Assembly: GCA_014653355.1 (NCBI GenBank)
Contig: JACWEO010000008.1
Coordinates: 1 to 51,820, forward strand
Origin: Pelagibacterales bacterium SAG-MED47
Lineage (GTDB): Bacteria; Pseudomonadota; Alphaproteobacteria; Pelagibacterales; Pelagibacteraceae
Reading direction: 5' to 3'
DNA: 51,820 nucleotides
Below the pieces are notes generated by a model. The model saw only the letters and a list, made by a program, of their open reading frames with translations, ran no database searches and was not told the DNA's origin. A program made the position numbers and the translations under genes. How positions within the stretch are numbered: the first letter of the stretch is position 1; every line of letters begins with the position of its first letter. This document shows, piece by piece, positions 43,497 to 51,820 of the stretch.

Positions 43497-44632
43497 CTTG
43501 AAGCAATTTTTTTCTTAGGATCATAAAACGGTTTTTCAATTATTTTTGACTTTACCTCTTTATCATTTATTCTGACTACTAATTCATTCCCAATTTTTGA
43601 AAATTTTATATCAACTATTGCAAGAGCAATATTTTTTTTTAGTCTTGGTGAGTAGACGGCTGAAGTGACTTTACCAACAATAACTCCATTGTTATGAATT
43701 GACCAAAAAGATGTATTGGGTCCTTCTAAAGGTTTACAGTCTATTTCTAAACCAACTTGTTTTCTTTTAATTCCATATTTTTTGATTTTTTTAAGTGCCT
43801 CTTTTCCAATAAAGTTAATTTTGCTATCTAAATTAACAAGTCTCTCTAGACCAAGTTCATAAGGGTTAGTGTTAATATCAGCATCAGCATGATAAGAAAG
43901 CATTCCACCTTCAATTCTTCTGATAGAGGAAGTATGGCCTGGTTCAAGACCATATTCTTTACCAGCTTTCATTATTTTCTCATAAAGTTCGTTTCCCTTA
44001 GCACCATCTCTTAAAAATATTTCATATCCAAATTCACTGGACCAACCAGTTCTTGATACAATTAATGGAATTCCATCTAACTCATATTCTCTGAACCAAT
44101 AATATTTTAGTTTTTTTATATCTTCACCAAACAGCTTGACCATTATCTCTGCTGAAGTAGGTCCTTGTAGTTGTAGTGGAGATACATCTGGTTCATTAAT
44201 TCTAACATTTAAACCTGAATTGACTGCAACACCCTGCGCCCATAATAAAACATCACTATCCGCAAGTGATAACCAAAAATGATTTTCTGCTAGTCTTAAA
44301 AGCACTGGATCATTAATTATTCCACCATTATCATTTACAATTAATACGTATTTACATTGGCCAATTGAAAATTTTGTAAGGTCTCTAGGGGTGAGTAATT
44401 GGATGAATTTATAGGCATCTGGACCAGTAATTTCTACTTGTCTTTCAACAGCAACATCGCAAAGAATTGCTTTTTCAATTAAATTCCAAAAATTTTTTTC
44501 AGGGCTTCCAAAATCCCTTGGAATGTACATATGATTATATACGGAAAAACCTGTTGCTCCCCATTTAACAGTTGAGTCAAAATAAGGAGATTTTCTTATT
44601 TGAGTACCAAATCCAAAATTTTTATTTACCAT
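43493..44632 (-). CDS. DmdA/GcvT-family aminomethyltransferase-like protein
   Basis: 379 residues from the ATG at 44632 (five residues less than the longest frame). GcvT fold with V-Y-N-H-M-Y-I-P-R near residue 37, V-E-R-Q-V-E-I-T-G-P-D-A near 68, and R-R-I-E-G-G-M-L-S-Y near 250. The S-V-Y-N-H-M and V-E-R-Q-V-E-I blocks also appear in DMSP demethylase DmdA, so this is a DmdA or a DmdA-like paralogue that moves a methyl group to tetrahydrofolate. Whether DMSP is the substrate cannot be decided by eye. Confidence 0.78.
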   Translation of the reverse strand: MVNKNFGFGTQIRKSPYFDSTVKWGATGFSVYNHMYIPRDFGSPEKNFWNLIEKAILCDVAVERQVEITGPDAYKFIQLLTPRDLTKFSIGQCKYVLIVNDNGGIINDPVLLRLAENHFWLSLADSDVLLWAQGVAVNSGLNVRINEPDVSPLQLQGPTSAEIMVKLFGEDIKKLKYYWFREYELDGIPLIVSRTGWSSEFGYEIFLRDGAKGNELYEKIMKAGKEYGLEPGHTSSIRRIEGGMLSYHADADINTNPYELGLERLVNLDSKINFIGKEALKKIKKYGIKRKQVGLEIDCKPLEGPNTSFWSIHNNGVIVGKVTSAVYSPRLKKNIALAIVDIKFSKIGNELVVRINDKEVKSKIIEKPFYDPKKKIASS

Positions 44633-44694
44633 AATGGCTAATAACATACACCATCTAGATTACAAAGAAATTCATTATACAGATAAGTAAAATT

Positions 44695-44716
44695 ACTGAC
44701 CCATTCTTGGGTCAGT
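44695..44716 (-). terminator. Hairpin downstream of isocitrate lyase
   Basis: ACTGACCCA (44695-44703), TTCT loop, TGGGTCAGT (44708-44716): a perfect 9-bp stem in the 96-bp spacer after aceA. On the minus strand it is followed by TAATTTTA, a weak T-run, so it likely terminates or attenuates aceA transcription before the DmdA/GcvT-like gene. Confidence 0.65.
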
Positions 44717-44743
44717 TAACTTATTATTCAAGAGGATTATTTT

Positions 44744-46018
44744 TTAAAATTGTTCTGACTCTGTAGAACCTGCCATTGCTGTTGTAGAGCTCTTTCCGCT
44801 ACTGATAGTATTAGAAACCGCGTCGAAGTAGGATGTACCAACTTCTCTTTGATGTTTGACACTTGTGTAGCCATCCTTCTCACGAGCAAATTCTTGTTCT
44901 TGTATTTTTGAATAAGCAGACATACCTTCCTTTTTATATTTCTCAGCAAGCTCAAAAATTGCAATATTTTGAGTATGAAATCCAGCTAGAGTAATAAATT
45001 GAAATTTATAACCCATCGCACTAATTTTCTCTTGAAAAGAAGCTATTTCAGCATCTGACAAATGTTTTTTCCAATTAAATGAAGGTGAACAGTTATAGGC
45101 TAGAAGTTTACCAGGAAATTTTTCATGAATCGCTTCGGCAAATTTTTTGGCTTCTTCTAGGTTTGGAGTTGCTGTTTCACACCAAATTAAATCTGAATAA
45201 GGGGCATAAGCTAAACCTCTCGAAATTGCTTGCTCAATTCCTGCTTTAACATAATAAAATCCTTCAGGTGATCTTTCACCCGTCATAAATGGTTTATCGT
45301 TTTCATCATGATCATTTGTAATTAATTTTGCAGCATTAGCATCAGTCCTTGCTAAAATAATTAATGGAACGTCTGCAATGTCAGCAGCTAATCTAGCGGC
45401 CTTTAAGTTTTTAATCATTGTCCCAGTTGGAACAAGAACTTTTCCTCCCATATGTCCACATTTTTTTTCACTTGCTAACTGATCTTCAAAATGAACTCCA
45501 GCAGCACCAGCTTTAATAAATTTTTTTGCTAGTTCAAATACATTTAATGGTCCACCAAAACCTGCTTCACCATCTGCAATAATTGGCAACATGTAATCTA
45601 CTCTTTTTTCTTTTTTCATATCACCATCTTTAAGTTCCATATGTTGAATTTGGTCTGCCCTGATTAAAGCATTATTCATTGATTCAACTAATTTTGGAGC
45701 ACTGTCATAAGGATATAGAGATTGATCAGGATACATTTCTCCTGCACTATTAGCATCAGCTGCAACTTGCCAACCACTTAAATAAATTGCTTTCAGTCCA
45801 GCTTTTGCATGTTGAACCGCATGATTTCCTGAAAGTGAACCTAAAGTATTTACGTAGTTTTCGGTGTTTAATAATTTCCACAATTTGACTGATTGTTGTT
45901 TGCAAAGAGAATATTCTATTTTAATAGAACCTCTAAGTCTTTCAACATCCTCATCGGTATAATCTCTTTTAATCCCAGCAAATCTTTTTAAGTCGTATGA
46001 AATATTTTCGGCACTCAT
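44744..46018 (-). CDS. aceA: Isocitrate lyase
   Basis: 424 residues. Active-site K-K-C-G-H-M-G-G-K near residue 185, substrate and metal motifs including D-G-E-A-G-F-G-G near 148 and R-T-D-A near 222, and the C-terminal S[14 protein letters not shown] end are classic ICL. It splits isocitrate to glyoxylate and succinate, allowing growth on two-carbon units. It lies downstream of a 53-codon ORF on the same strand (63-bp gap) and is likely controlled by the divergent ScfR/RamB-type protein. Confidence 0.97.
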   Translation of the reverse strand: MSAENISYDLKRFAGIKRDYTDEDVERLRGSIKIEYSLCKQQSVKLWKLLNTENYVNTLGSLSGNHAVQHAKAGLKAIYLSGWQVAADANSAGEMYPDQSLYPYDSAPKLVESMNNALIRADQIQHMELKDGDMKKEKRVDYMLPIIADGEAGFGGPLNVFELAKKFIKAGAAGVHFEDQLASEKKCGHMGGKVLVPTGTMIKNLKAARLAADIADVPLIILARTDANAAKLITNDHDENDKPFMTGERSPEGFYYVKAGIEQAISRGLAYAPYSDLIWCETATPNLEEAKKFAEAIHEKFPGKLLAYNCSPSFNWKKHLSDAEIASFQEKISAMGYKFQFITLAGFHTQNIAIFELAEKYKKEGMSAYSKIQEQEFAREKDGYTSVKHQREVGTSYFDAVSNTISSGKSSTTAMAGSTESEQF

Positions 46019-46081
46019 TATTGGTGTCCCTTGAGGTTAAATGTTGTTATTTAAGAAATGAATTAAGTTGAACTGAAAAAA

Positions 46082-46243
46082 CTAGTTTGATTCGTTTAGG
46101 GTATCAACTAGATCATTCATTCCACTTGAACCCCAATCACAATGATCATCTCTCATGTAAATACCTTTGCTATTATGTCTAGCAAGGTCTTCATGTCTTA
46201 TGATTTGAGCTTCATTTTCAATGTTTTTTAATTTTTCGTCCAT
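46082..46243 (-). CDS. Small acidic protein upstream of isocitrate lyase, 53 aa
   Basis: An ATG (46243) to TAG (46082) frame on the same strand as aceA. The product starts M-D-E-K-L-K-N-I-E-N-E-A and has a distinctive centre, Y-M-R-D-D-H-C-D-W-G-S-S-G-M-N-D-L, with one Cys and two His close together. No membrane segment. The gene fills most of the 336-bp gap between aceA and the regulator and would be the first gene of the aceA transcript. Unrecognised family; coding status inferred from position and non-random composition. Confidence 0.6.
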   Translation of the reverse strand: MDEKLKNIENEAQIIRHEDLARHNSKGIYMRDDHCDWGSSGMNDLVDTLNESN

Positions 46244-46354
46244 GTAAACTTTATAATTTACAAAATTTACAAAATCTATAAAAAAGAATAAAAGTGTTGT
46301 AAATCAATAAAAAAAGTTGTAAAAATAAATTGACAAAATTTACAAATAGAAAAT
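46244..46354. promoter_or_regulatory. Divergent aceA/scfR-like control region with repeated TTTACAAA boxes
   Basis: TTTACAAA occurs at 46257-46264, 46266-46273 and 46339-46346, TTGACAAA at 46330-46337, and TTGTAAA at 46297-46303 and 46317-46323. Two pairs stand in 9-bp phase. These look like AT-shifted versions of the TTTGCAAA sites bound by ScfR/PccR-RamB regulators, whose gene starts at 46355. Functional assignment is inference. Confidence 0.6.
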
Positions 46355-47785
46355 ATGAGTCAACTAAATCTTAAAATAGGTCCAAAAATAAAGGCTTTTA
46401 GAAGACAATTAGGTCTTCAAGCCAATAAACTTGCTGAAGAATTAGGTATTTCTCCCAGTTATTTGAACTTAATTGAGGGTGGAAAAAGGAAAATTGATGG
46501 GGATCTTTTATTAAAAATTTGTGAAAAGTTAAATATTGAACTTTCACAACTAACTTCAAAAACTGATCTAAATTTAGAAAATACTTTATCTGAAATTTTG
46601 GATGATGAATTATTTGAGGATTTAGACATTCTGGGTCCAGAAGTAAAAGATCTTGTTGGAACAAATCCAAAAATTGGAAAAGCAATTGTAAGATTAGGAG
46701 ATATCTTAAAAAAGAAAGATCATGAATTAGTAAATAAAATCGAAAAAATGTCCGGTAAGATTGTTGATAATAGGAAAAACTCTTTTCCTGGGGAAGTTAT
46801 TTCTGATTTTTTACAAGATAATAAAAACTATTTTCCAAAGTTAGAAGATTTTGCTAATAAAGTTTTCGAAAAGGTCCAAAAAAATAATCGAACTAGGTAT
46901 ATTGCTCTATGTGAATATCTAGGTTCAGAGTATGGAATAAATGTTAAAGATGTAATTCCTGAGGAAGACAAACCTTTTTCAAAAATTTTTAATAAAAATA
47001 AGAAAGAACTTTTGTTAAGTGATTATAGTTCTTTAGAGACAAAAAAACTTCATGCAGCAGCACAAATAGCTCAAGTAGGAGCTAATAAAGAAATTGAAGA
47101 ATATCTGTCTAAATTTACCTTCCCTTCAGAAGAGTCAAAAAAATTAACAAAAGTTGCTTTATTAAATTATTGCGGCGCTGCAATCTTAATGCCTTATAAG
47201 CCTTTTCATTCGGAATGTAAGAAACTTAAATATGATTTAGAACTTTTACAAAATACATTTGCAACTTCTTTTGAACAAGTTGCCCACAGAGTTACGTGCC
47301 TTCAGGATCCAAAATTACCAGGAATTCCATTTCATTTTTTAAGAGTAGATATGGCTGGAAATATTTCAAAACGATTTTCTTTATCAGGAATAGAAATTCC
47401 AAGATATGGAGGAGCATGTCCGAGATGGAATGTTTATTCAGCTTTAACAAGACCAGGGGTAATTCAAGCCGCAGTAAGTAAAATGACAAATGGTGAGAAG
47501 TATGTCTGTATTGCTAGAACAGTTGAAAAAGGTATTGGAAGATTTGGCCAATCAAAAAGTATTCTATCAATTGGACTAGGTTGTGAGGCAAAATACGCAA
47601 AAGATTTTGTATATACTGAGAATATAAATATCAATGATAAGTCTACAGAAATACCAATTGGTGTTTCATGTAGAACCTGTGATAGGTTGGACTGTTCACA
47701 GAGGGCATTTCCTCCTCTACATAAGAAGTTTGATGTTGATATAAATTCAAGAGGTGTTTCAGTTTACGTTGGAGATAAAAGTTAA
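46355..47785 (+). CDS. ScfR/RamB-type XRE regulator (short-chain fatty acyl-CoA regulator family)
   Basis: 476 residues. N-terminal XRE helix-turn-helix at about 8-62 (K-L-A-E-E-L-G-I-S-P-S-Y-L-N-L-I-E), a middle ImmA/IrrE-like region around 230-290 (K-L-H-A-A-A-Q-I-A and A-A-I-L-M-P-Y), and the C-terminal cysteine module S-C-R-T-C-D-R-L-D-C-S-Q-R-A-F-P-P of this family. Relatives regulate isocitrate lyase, methylcitrate or propionyl-CoA genes in response to acyl-CoA state. Divergent from aceA, which supports the same role here. Confidence 0.9.
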   Translation: MSQLNLKIGPKIKAFRRQLGLQANKLAEELGISPSYLNLIEGGKRKIDGDLLLKICEKLNIELSQLTSKTDLNLENTLSEILDDELFEDLDILGPEVKDLVGTNPKIGKAIVRLGDILKKKDHELVNKIEKMSGKIVDNRKNSFPGEVISDFLQDNKNYFPKLEDFANKVFEKVQKNNRTRYIALCEYLGSEYGINVKDVIPEEDKPFSKIFNKNKKELLLSDYSSLETKKLHAAAQIAQVGANKEIEEYLSKFTFPSEESKKLTKVALLNYCGAAILMPYKPFHSECKKLKYDLELLQNTFATSFEQVAHRVTCLQDPKLPGIPFHFLRVDMAGNISKRFSLSGIEIPRYGGACPRWNVYSALTRPGVIQAAVSKMTNGEKYVCIARTVEKGIGRFGQSKSILSIGLGCEAKYAKDFVYTENININDKSTEIPIGVSCRTCDRLDCSQRAFPPLHKKFDVDINSRGVSVYVGDKS

Positions 47786-47799
47786 GGATTACAAAATTT

Positions 47800-47964
47800 A
47801 TGCTAAAATTTATTATTCCAGCCGTCATTGTTTTTTTGATTGTTCTATTTTGGGAAAAAATAAATGAAGCAATTTATAAAAAATTTAAAATTAAAATAAA
47901 CTATTTTGTTATAACTGTTTTCTTGCTAATTTTAGGAGTAATATTTATATTATTGTATTACTAA
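47800..47964 (+). CDS. Small two-TM membrane protein, 54 aa
   Basis: An ATG-to-TAA frame of 55 codons, starting 14 bp after the regulator gene. Two hydrophobic helices (about 4-18 and 34-52) frame a basic middle (Y-K-K-F-K-I-K-I). It has no recognised family and could be cotranscribed with the regulator. Hydrophobic codon pattern on an AT-rich background can mimic a membrane gene, so confidence is moderate. Confidence 0.5.
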   Translation: MLKFIIPAVIVFLIVLFWEKINEAIYKKFKIKINYFVITVFLLILGVIFILLYY

Positions 47965-48070
47965 TCTTTATGAAAATACTAACAAATTTCTTGCAAATTG
48001 ATCATAACTCAATTGAAGAAAAATCATATAATATGTCATTTTTTATTTAAAAATATTGATAGTGTAAATA

Positions 48071-48700
48071 ATGAAAGAATTATTAAAAAGTGTAAAAGAA
48101 AAATTAGCTTCTAAATATTATAAAAACGGGACATCAAAAAGTATTAAGAAATTTAAACCACGATTAAAGGCTCGTATAAGAAAAAATAAACAAATTTTAA
48201 ATAAAAAAGTCGATAATTTTTTTTACTGGATTAAAGGCGCAACGCTAGTAGAATTGAAAGAATGTAATACTGATGAAGATCCTGTAAGACCAGAGCTAGA
48301 TATTATTTTTAGAAGAAGTCATGGAAGAAAAATATATGGTGTTAAATATATGGGTGAAATACATGCTGTAATGTGTTTTGCTTACACAAACCACATTCCA
48401 AAAAATGTTGAAGAATTAGATAAATTTAGTCAGGATGCTTTTTTACAAAGTACTTTAAGAGGTCAAAATGTTGGTCAAATTGCAATTGCCTATACCGTTT
48501 GGTCAAAAAAAAAAGGTGGGGGGAAGTTGATTGTTAAAGAAGTTTATAAAAAAATAAAAAAATCAAATCATTTAAATAGATTAGTAACATTATCTCCCTT
48601 AACAGACATGGCAACTAAATTTCACACTAAAAATGGCGCAAAACTTTTACAAATTAATGAAACAACTCAGAATTTTGAGTATCAAGTAGAAAAAAAATAA
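48071..48700 (+). CDS. GNAT-fold acetyltransferase-like protein with basic N-terminus
   Basis: 209 residues. The first 55 are very Lys/Arg-rich and helical. From about 60 a GNAT-like pattern appears: Y-M-G-E-I-H-A-V-M-C-F, then V-G-Q-I-A-I-A-Y-T-V-W-S-K-K-K-G-G-G (a CoA-binding-loop-like G-rich turn), a helix, and N-G-A-K-L-L near the end. The classic R/Q-x-x-G-x-G/A loop is not clean, so this is a fold guess. It lies 13 bp before the 48-aa gene. Confidence 0.6.
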   Translation: MKELLKSVKEKLASKYYKNGTSKSIKKFKPRLKARIRKNKQILNKKVDNFFYWIKGATLVELKECNTDEDPVRPELDIIFRRSHGRKIYGVKYMGEIHAVMCFAYTNHIPKNVEELDKFSQDAFLQSTLRGQNVGQIAIAYTVWSKKKGGGKLIVKEVYKKIKKSNHLNRLVTLSPLTDMATKFHTKNGAKLLQINETTQNFEYQVEKK

Positions 48701-48713
48701 ATAATAGTCAGTA

Positions 48714-48860
48714 ATGACAAAAATTAATTTGAATTATCCAACCACTATGTGGATTGGAGAGAATCGTACTACAGATGGTAATCCAAAAAAATTAACTTTA
48801 TTCGATATGAAAAGTATGTATCAACATAGTTTTTCAGGTGACATGTTATTTAATGAATAA
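48714..48860 (+). CDS. Small protein, 48 aa, upstream of the glutamine amidotransferase
   Basis: An ATG-to-TAA frame of 49 codons lying between two genes, with its stop overlapping the next ATG by 8 bp, as normal for translationally coupled genes here. The product M-T-K-I-N-L-N-Y-P-T-T-M-W-I-G-E is polar/aromatic with M-Y-Q-H-S-F near the end. No family recognised. The coupling is the main argument that it is real. Confidence 0.6.
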   Translation: MTKINLNYPTTMWIGENRTTDGNPKKLTLFDMKSMYQHSFSGDMLFNE

Positions 48861-49647
48861 TTTAAATATTTTAATTGTTGAGGGTAATTTGAGAGAAGAA
48901 AACAAGAATTTCTCAAAAGTTGGAATTCAAACTCATACAGAAAGTCTCAAAGAAAGTCTGAATTATTTTTCAAAAGATTTGAATTTTGATGTCGTAAATC
49001 CTTCATCAGATGAAGATTTAGAATCTATTAAATCTAAACTACCAAGTTACCATGGTTTAATTTGGGGAGGTAGCAGTCTTAATATTTATAATGATACACC
49101 TGAAATAAGAAATCAAATTACATTTATGAAAGAGTGTCAAAATAAAGTAAAAAAAATTTTAGCTATATGTTGGGGTATGCAAGTTGCAGTAACAGCAGCA
49201 GGAGGTCAGGTCAAAAAAGCAAATGCCTCACACATTGGTATCGCAAATGAAATAACAGTAAATGACAAAGGTTTAAAACACCCAATTTACAAAAATAAAA
49301 AAAAAATATTTAATTCTCCTGCATTTAATTTTGATGAGGTAGTAACTTTACCCAAAAATGCTGTTTGTTTAGCATCAAATAAAATCAACAAGATACAGAG
49401 TTTATATTTTGAGGTTAATAATTCAAAAATTTGGGGGTTGCAGTATCATCCAGAAATTAATTATGAAAAAATGATAAGTTTAATAGAATTTAGAAAAGGT
49501 AGATTAATTACAAGCAGAAAAGTATTTAAAGATGAAAAAGAAATTCAAGATCACATTTCACTAATTAAAAAAGAAATAAAAGTATCAAACAAAGAAATTA
49601 GAATGCTTGAATTAAAAAACTGGCTCAATTCAATTAATTTAGATTAA
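48853..49647 (+). CDS. Class I glutamine amidotransferase (GATase1) protein
   Basis: 264 residues from the ATG at 48853; the GTG at 48838 in frame is less likely. Single GATase1 domain: oxyanion region W-G-G-S-S near residue 75, nucleophile in A-I-C-W-G-M-Q near 109, and H-P-E in L-Q-Y-H-P-E near 202, with the catalytic Glu. Glutamine is hydrolysed to supply ammonia. No synthase domain is attached, as in GuaA-like or gamma-glutamyl-type stand-alone proteins. Its synthase partner is not evident; the preceding small genes may belong to the same unit. Confidence 0.85.
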   Translation: MNNLNILIVEGNLREENKNFSKVGIQTHTESLKESLNYFSKDLNFDVVNPSSDEDLESIKSKLPSYHGLIWGGSSLNIYNDTPEIRNQITFMKECQNKVKKILAICWGMQVAVTAAGGQVKKANASHIGIANEITVNDKGLKHPIYKNKKKIFNSPAFNFDEVVTLPKNAVCLASNKINKIQSLYFEVNNSKIWGLQYHPEINYEKMISLIEFRKGRLITSRKVFKDEKEIQDHISLIKKEIKVSNKEIRMLELKNWLNSINLD

Positions 49648-49656
49648 AAGACATAT

Positions 49657-51084
49657 TTAATTTTTCCTAAACTTTTTAAAAGAAAAATTTTTTGGCCTTT
49701 GTCTTTTTTTAAATTTTTTCTTCCCTTTAAATTTAAATTTTTTATTCAAAACTTTTGTTGTGTCATTTGAAGGTTTTTTATCAAAATAATTTGGATTATT
49801 TGTAAAACCGAATTTTTTCTTTTTATTCTTAAAACTAAATTTTTTAGATTTATCTTTTTTATAAAAATTTTTATTATCCTTAAAGCTTGGTTCTTTAGAA
49901 CCAAAAATCTTCTTGTATTTGAACTTTCTTTTTTTATTAAAACTTTTATTAGATTTTTTCCTACTTTCGGAATTTCTTTTTTGTTTATCTTTTAAGGTTT
50001 TAAAATTTGGATCAATTAATCTACTTATAGAATTCCACATCGATCTATCATTTTGTGTTAGGAATGTTAAAGCAGAACCTTCTTTACCAGCTCTTCCAGT
50101 TCTACCAATTCTATGAATATAATCTTCTGGTACTTGAGGAAGATCATAATTAATTACATGTTGTATTAATGGGATATCCAAACCTCTAGCCGCAACATCT
50201 GTTGCAATTAATATTCTACTTTTTCCATTCCTAAATCCGTTTATCACTCGATCTCGTTTACTCTGTCTCAAATTACCATGGATTGCATCTGCCGAGTGGC
50301 TGTCAAATTTCAATCGTTTGACAATTTTATCTGCACTGTGTTTAGTTTTTACAAAAACTAAAATTGAACCATTTCTTTCATTTAACTGATTGATAAGTTC
50401 GTGATACTTTTTATCCTGAGAAATTTGTAAAGTTTCTTGTTTTATTTTATCAATTGGAGTCGACAATGAACCCACAGCTATTCTTTCTGGATTTTTTAAA
50501 TATTTTTCAGAAATCTTTAAAATATTATTAGGCAAAGTAGCAGAGAATAATAAAGTTTGATGATTTTTTGGAATAAACTTTAAAATTAATTCTATCTGGG
50601 GAGTGAAGCCCATATCTAACATCCGATCTGTTTCATCTAAAACTAGGTACGATACTTTAGATAAATTTAAACTTTGTCTTTTTAAATGGTCATTAATTCT
50701 TCCAGGTGTTCCAACAATAATACGTGCTCTTTTTTTTAATCTTTTAAGTTGCTTTTGCATACTCTCTCCACCAATCAGTAATGCGTTTCCAATTCCTATT
50801 TCTCTAACATTTAATTTTAAAACTGTTTGCATTACTTGACTTGCTAGTTCTCTTGTAGGGCAAATGATTAAAGCCATAGCATTTTTATCTAAAATTAATT
50901 TATTAATCATTGGAATGGTAAAAGCTAAAGTTTTACCAGTTCCTGTCTGAGCCGTTCCTAATATATCTCTTCCCATTAAACTAATAGGAATTGATTTACT
51001 TTGAATTGGAGTAGGGGTTTTAAAATCAGCAAATTTTATGGAATTTTTGAGTTTATTCTCTATGGGTAATTCATTGAAATTCAT
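49657..51084 (-). CDS. DEAD-box ATP-dependent RNA helicase
   Basis: 475 residues. Q-motif (P-T-P-I-Q-S-K-S-I-P), Walker A A-Q-T-G-T-G-K-T, D-E-T-D-R-M-L-D (DEAD variant D-E-T-D), S-A-T-L-P, and H-R-I-G-R-T-G-R-A-G are all in place over the first 340 residues. The C-terminal ~130 residues are a Lys/Arg/Phe-rich disordered tail, as in RhlE/DeaD RNA helicases that act in ribosome assembly or mRNA decay. It is convergent with the GATase gene (9-bp gap). Confidence 0.94.
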   Translation of the reverse strand: MNFNELPIENKLKNSIKFADFKTPTPIQSKSIPISLMGRDILGTAQTGTGKTLAFTIPMINKLILDKNAMALIICPTRELASQVMQTVLKLNVREIGIGNALLIGGESMQKQLKRLKKRARIIVGTPGRINDHLKRQSLNLSKVSYLVLDETDRMLDMGFTPQIELILKFIPKNHQTLLFSATLPNNILKISEKYLKNPERIAVGSLSTPIDKIKQETLQISQDKKYHELINQLNERNGSILVFVKTKHSADKIVKRLKFDSHSADAIHGNLRQSKRDRVINGFRNGKSRILIATDVAARGLDIPLIQHVINYDLPQVPEDYIHRIGRTGRAGKEGSALTFLTQNDRSMWNSISRLIDPNFKTLKDKQKRNSESRKKSNKSFNKKRKFKYKKIFGSKEPSFKDNKNFYKKDKSKKFSFKNKKKKFGFTNNPNYFDKKPSNDTTKVLNKKFKFKGKKKFKKRQRPKNFSFKKFRKN

Positions 51085-51215
51085 AATTAAGATATTAAAG
51101 TATTAAATTGCTTGCTTATATCTTTTTAAAGCAAATACAATGAATGATTTGATATATAAAGACTGGGTAAAAATGGACTATTGAGAATAACATTAAATTC
51201 ATTTAAAATAAAAAT

Positions 51216-51820
51216 ATGCTCAATTATATCTTACCATTTATAATACTTATTTTAATAGTGGTCTTTATTCATGAATATGGACACTATTATTTTGCAAGAA
51301 AATATGGAGTAGGAGTTACAGATTTCTCTATCGGTTTTGGTAAAGAGATATTTGGTTGGAATGATAAGTATGGCACAAGATGGAAAATTTGTTGGATACC
51401 ATTAGGAGGATATGTCAAGTTTTTTGGTGATCGAAATGTATTTTCTCAAGCTGATCAAGAAAAAATCCTTGAAAAGTATAATGAAGAAGATCGTCAAAAG
51501 TTATTTGTCTTAAAACCTTTATACCAAAGAGCTTTAATTGTTTTTGGAGGGCCTTTAGCAAATTTTTTATTAGCATTAGTTATTTTTTTTTCTATTTATA
51601 CTTTTGTTGGTAAGGACTTTACTCCTGCAGTTATTAATGAGGTTCAAAAAGATAGTCCAGCTATGGTTGGAGGGTTAAAACAAAATGACATAATTTTGGA
51701 AATAGATGGAAATGAAGTAAAAAGTATTATGGAAGTCTCTAAATATATCATGATGTCTACTGATGATGCTATAGACTTTAAAGTAATGCGTTCTATTGAT
51801 GAATTAATGTTAAAAATAAA
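51216..51820 (+). CDS. rseP: RseP-type site-2 membrane metalloprotease (5' part)
   Basis: The first 201 codons lie in the window; the gene runs off the end. TM1 carries the zinc site H-E-Y-G-H at residues 19-23, then the conserved F-S-I-G-F-G and P-L-G-G-Y-V-K-F, G-G-P-L-A-N-F in the next TM, and the start of a PDZ domain (A-V-I-N-E-V-Q-K-D-S-P-A) at about 135. By family it cleaves transmembrane anti-sigma or other membrane substrates. Confidence 0.93.
   Translation, partial: MLNYILPFIILILIVVFIHEYGHYYFARKYGVGVTDFSIGFGKEIFGWNDKYGTRWKICWIPLGGYVKFFGDRNVFSQADQEKILEKYNEEDRQKLFVLKPLYQRALIVFGGPLANFLLALVIFFSIYTFVGKDFTPAVINEVQKDSPAMVGGLKQNDIILEIDGNEVKSIMEVSKYIMMSTDDAIDFKVMRSIDELMLKI

Noticed and set aside
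51140-51184. 14-codon ATG frame before rseP
   Set aside because: Too short and without ribosome site to claim a gene.
1-51820. CRISPR arrays, insertion sequences, prophage genes or rRNA
   Set aside because: No repeat-spacer pattern, transposase, integrase or phage structural gene was seen, and no rRNA-like segment.

Overview
The window looks like a piece of a SAR11-clade (Pelagibacterales) alphaproteobacterial chromosome. The DNA is very AT-rich, genes are packed with overlaps or gaps of a few bases, and few spacers exceed 150 bp. The gene set also fits that streamlined marine lifestyle: a SUF-only Fe-S operon, a taurine-type ABC transporter with an omega-amino-acid aminotransferase and alanine dehydrogenase, a DMGDH-like FAD/GcvT protein, a DmdA/GcvT-like protein, isocitrate lyase and an alternative oxidase. 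This assignment is inference from gene content; there is no rRNA here to confirm it.

Layout. 1-5970: end of an IscR-like regulator followed by sufB-C-D-S-U-T-A, mostly translationally coupled. 6028-9122: a small ORF, glnA (minus strand), a YbaK-like deacylase and an EamA exporter. 9217-15932: AldB/ExaC-like aldehyde dehydrogenase with DUF779, a hot-dog thioesterase, a GYD protein, then an operon of a second aldehyde dehydrogenase, an FAH-fold hydrolase, CcdA and an AzoR-like flavoprotein. 15929-17902: a gamma-butyrobetaine-hydroxylase-like dioxygenase and a HisN-like phosphatase. 17895-21156: nine very tightly spaced minus-strand genes for small, mostly uncharacterised proteins; this is my best candidate for an undescribed system. 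21264-25169: cysE-cysK, a VOC protein, a LysE/ArgO exporter, alternative oxidase and an exported MsrB.

25166-37361 is an organosulfonate/amine island. On the minus strand run tauA-tauB-tauC, an LDH2-family dehydrogenase, a Pta-like acyltransferase and an HpsN/HisD-like dehydrogenase. Divergently on the plus strand run a class III aminotransferase, alanine dehydrogenase and a DMGDH-like protein. No desulfonating enzyme (Xsc, SuyAB or CuyA) is present, and TauC carries an unusual N-terminal domain of about 440 residues. 37358-41780 holds a BASS transporter, a two-winged-helix regulator divergent from a pair of small tail-anchored proteins, a STELLO-family and a GT2-like glycosyltransferase, and a tRNA-Met(CAT).

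41804-51820: a YadGH-like ABC exporter, a DmdA/GcvT-like protein, isocitrate lyase preceded by a 53-codon ORF, and the divergent ScfR/RamB-type regulator with repeated TTTACAAA boxes between them. A small membrane protein, a GNAT-like / 48-codon ORF / glutamine amidotransferase trio, a DEAD-box helicase with a polybasic tail and the start of a RseP-type site-2 protease follow. Four short genes (6028, 46082, 47800, 48714) were read directly from the sequence, and several start codons were reset from ribosome-binding sites, family length or gene overlaps.
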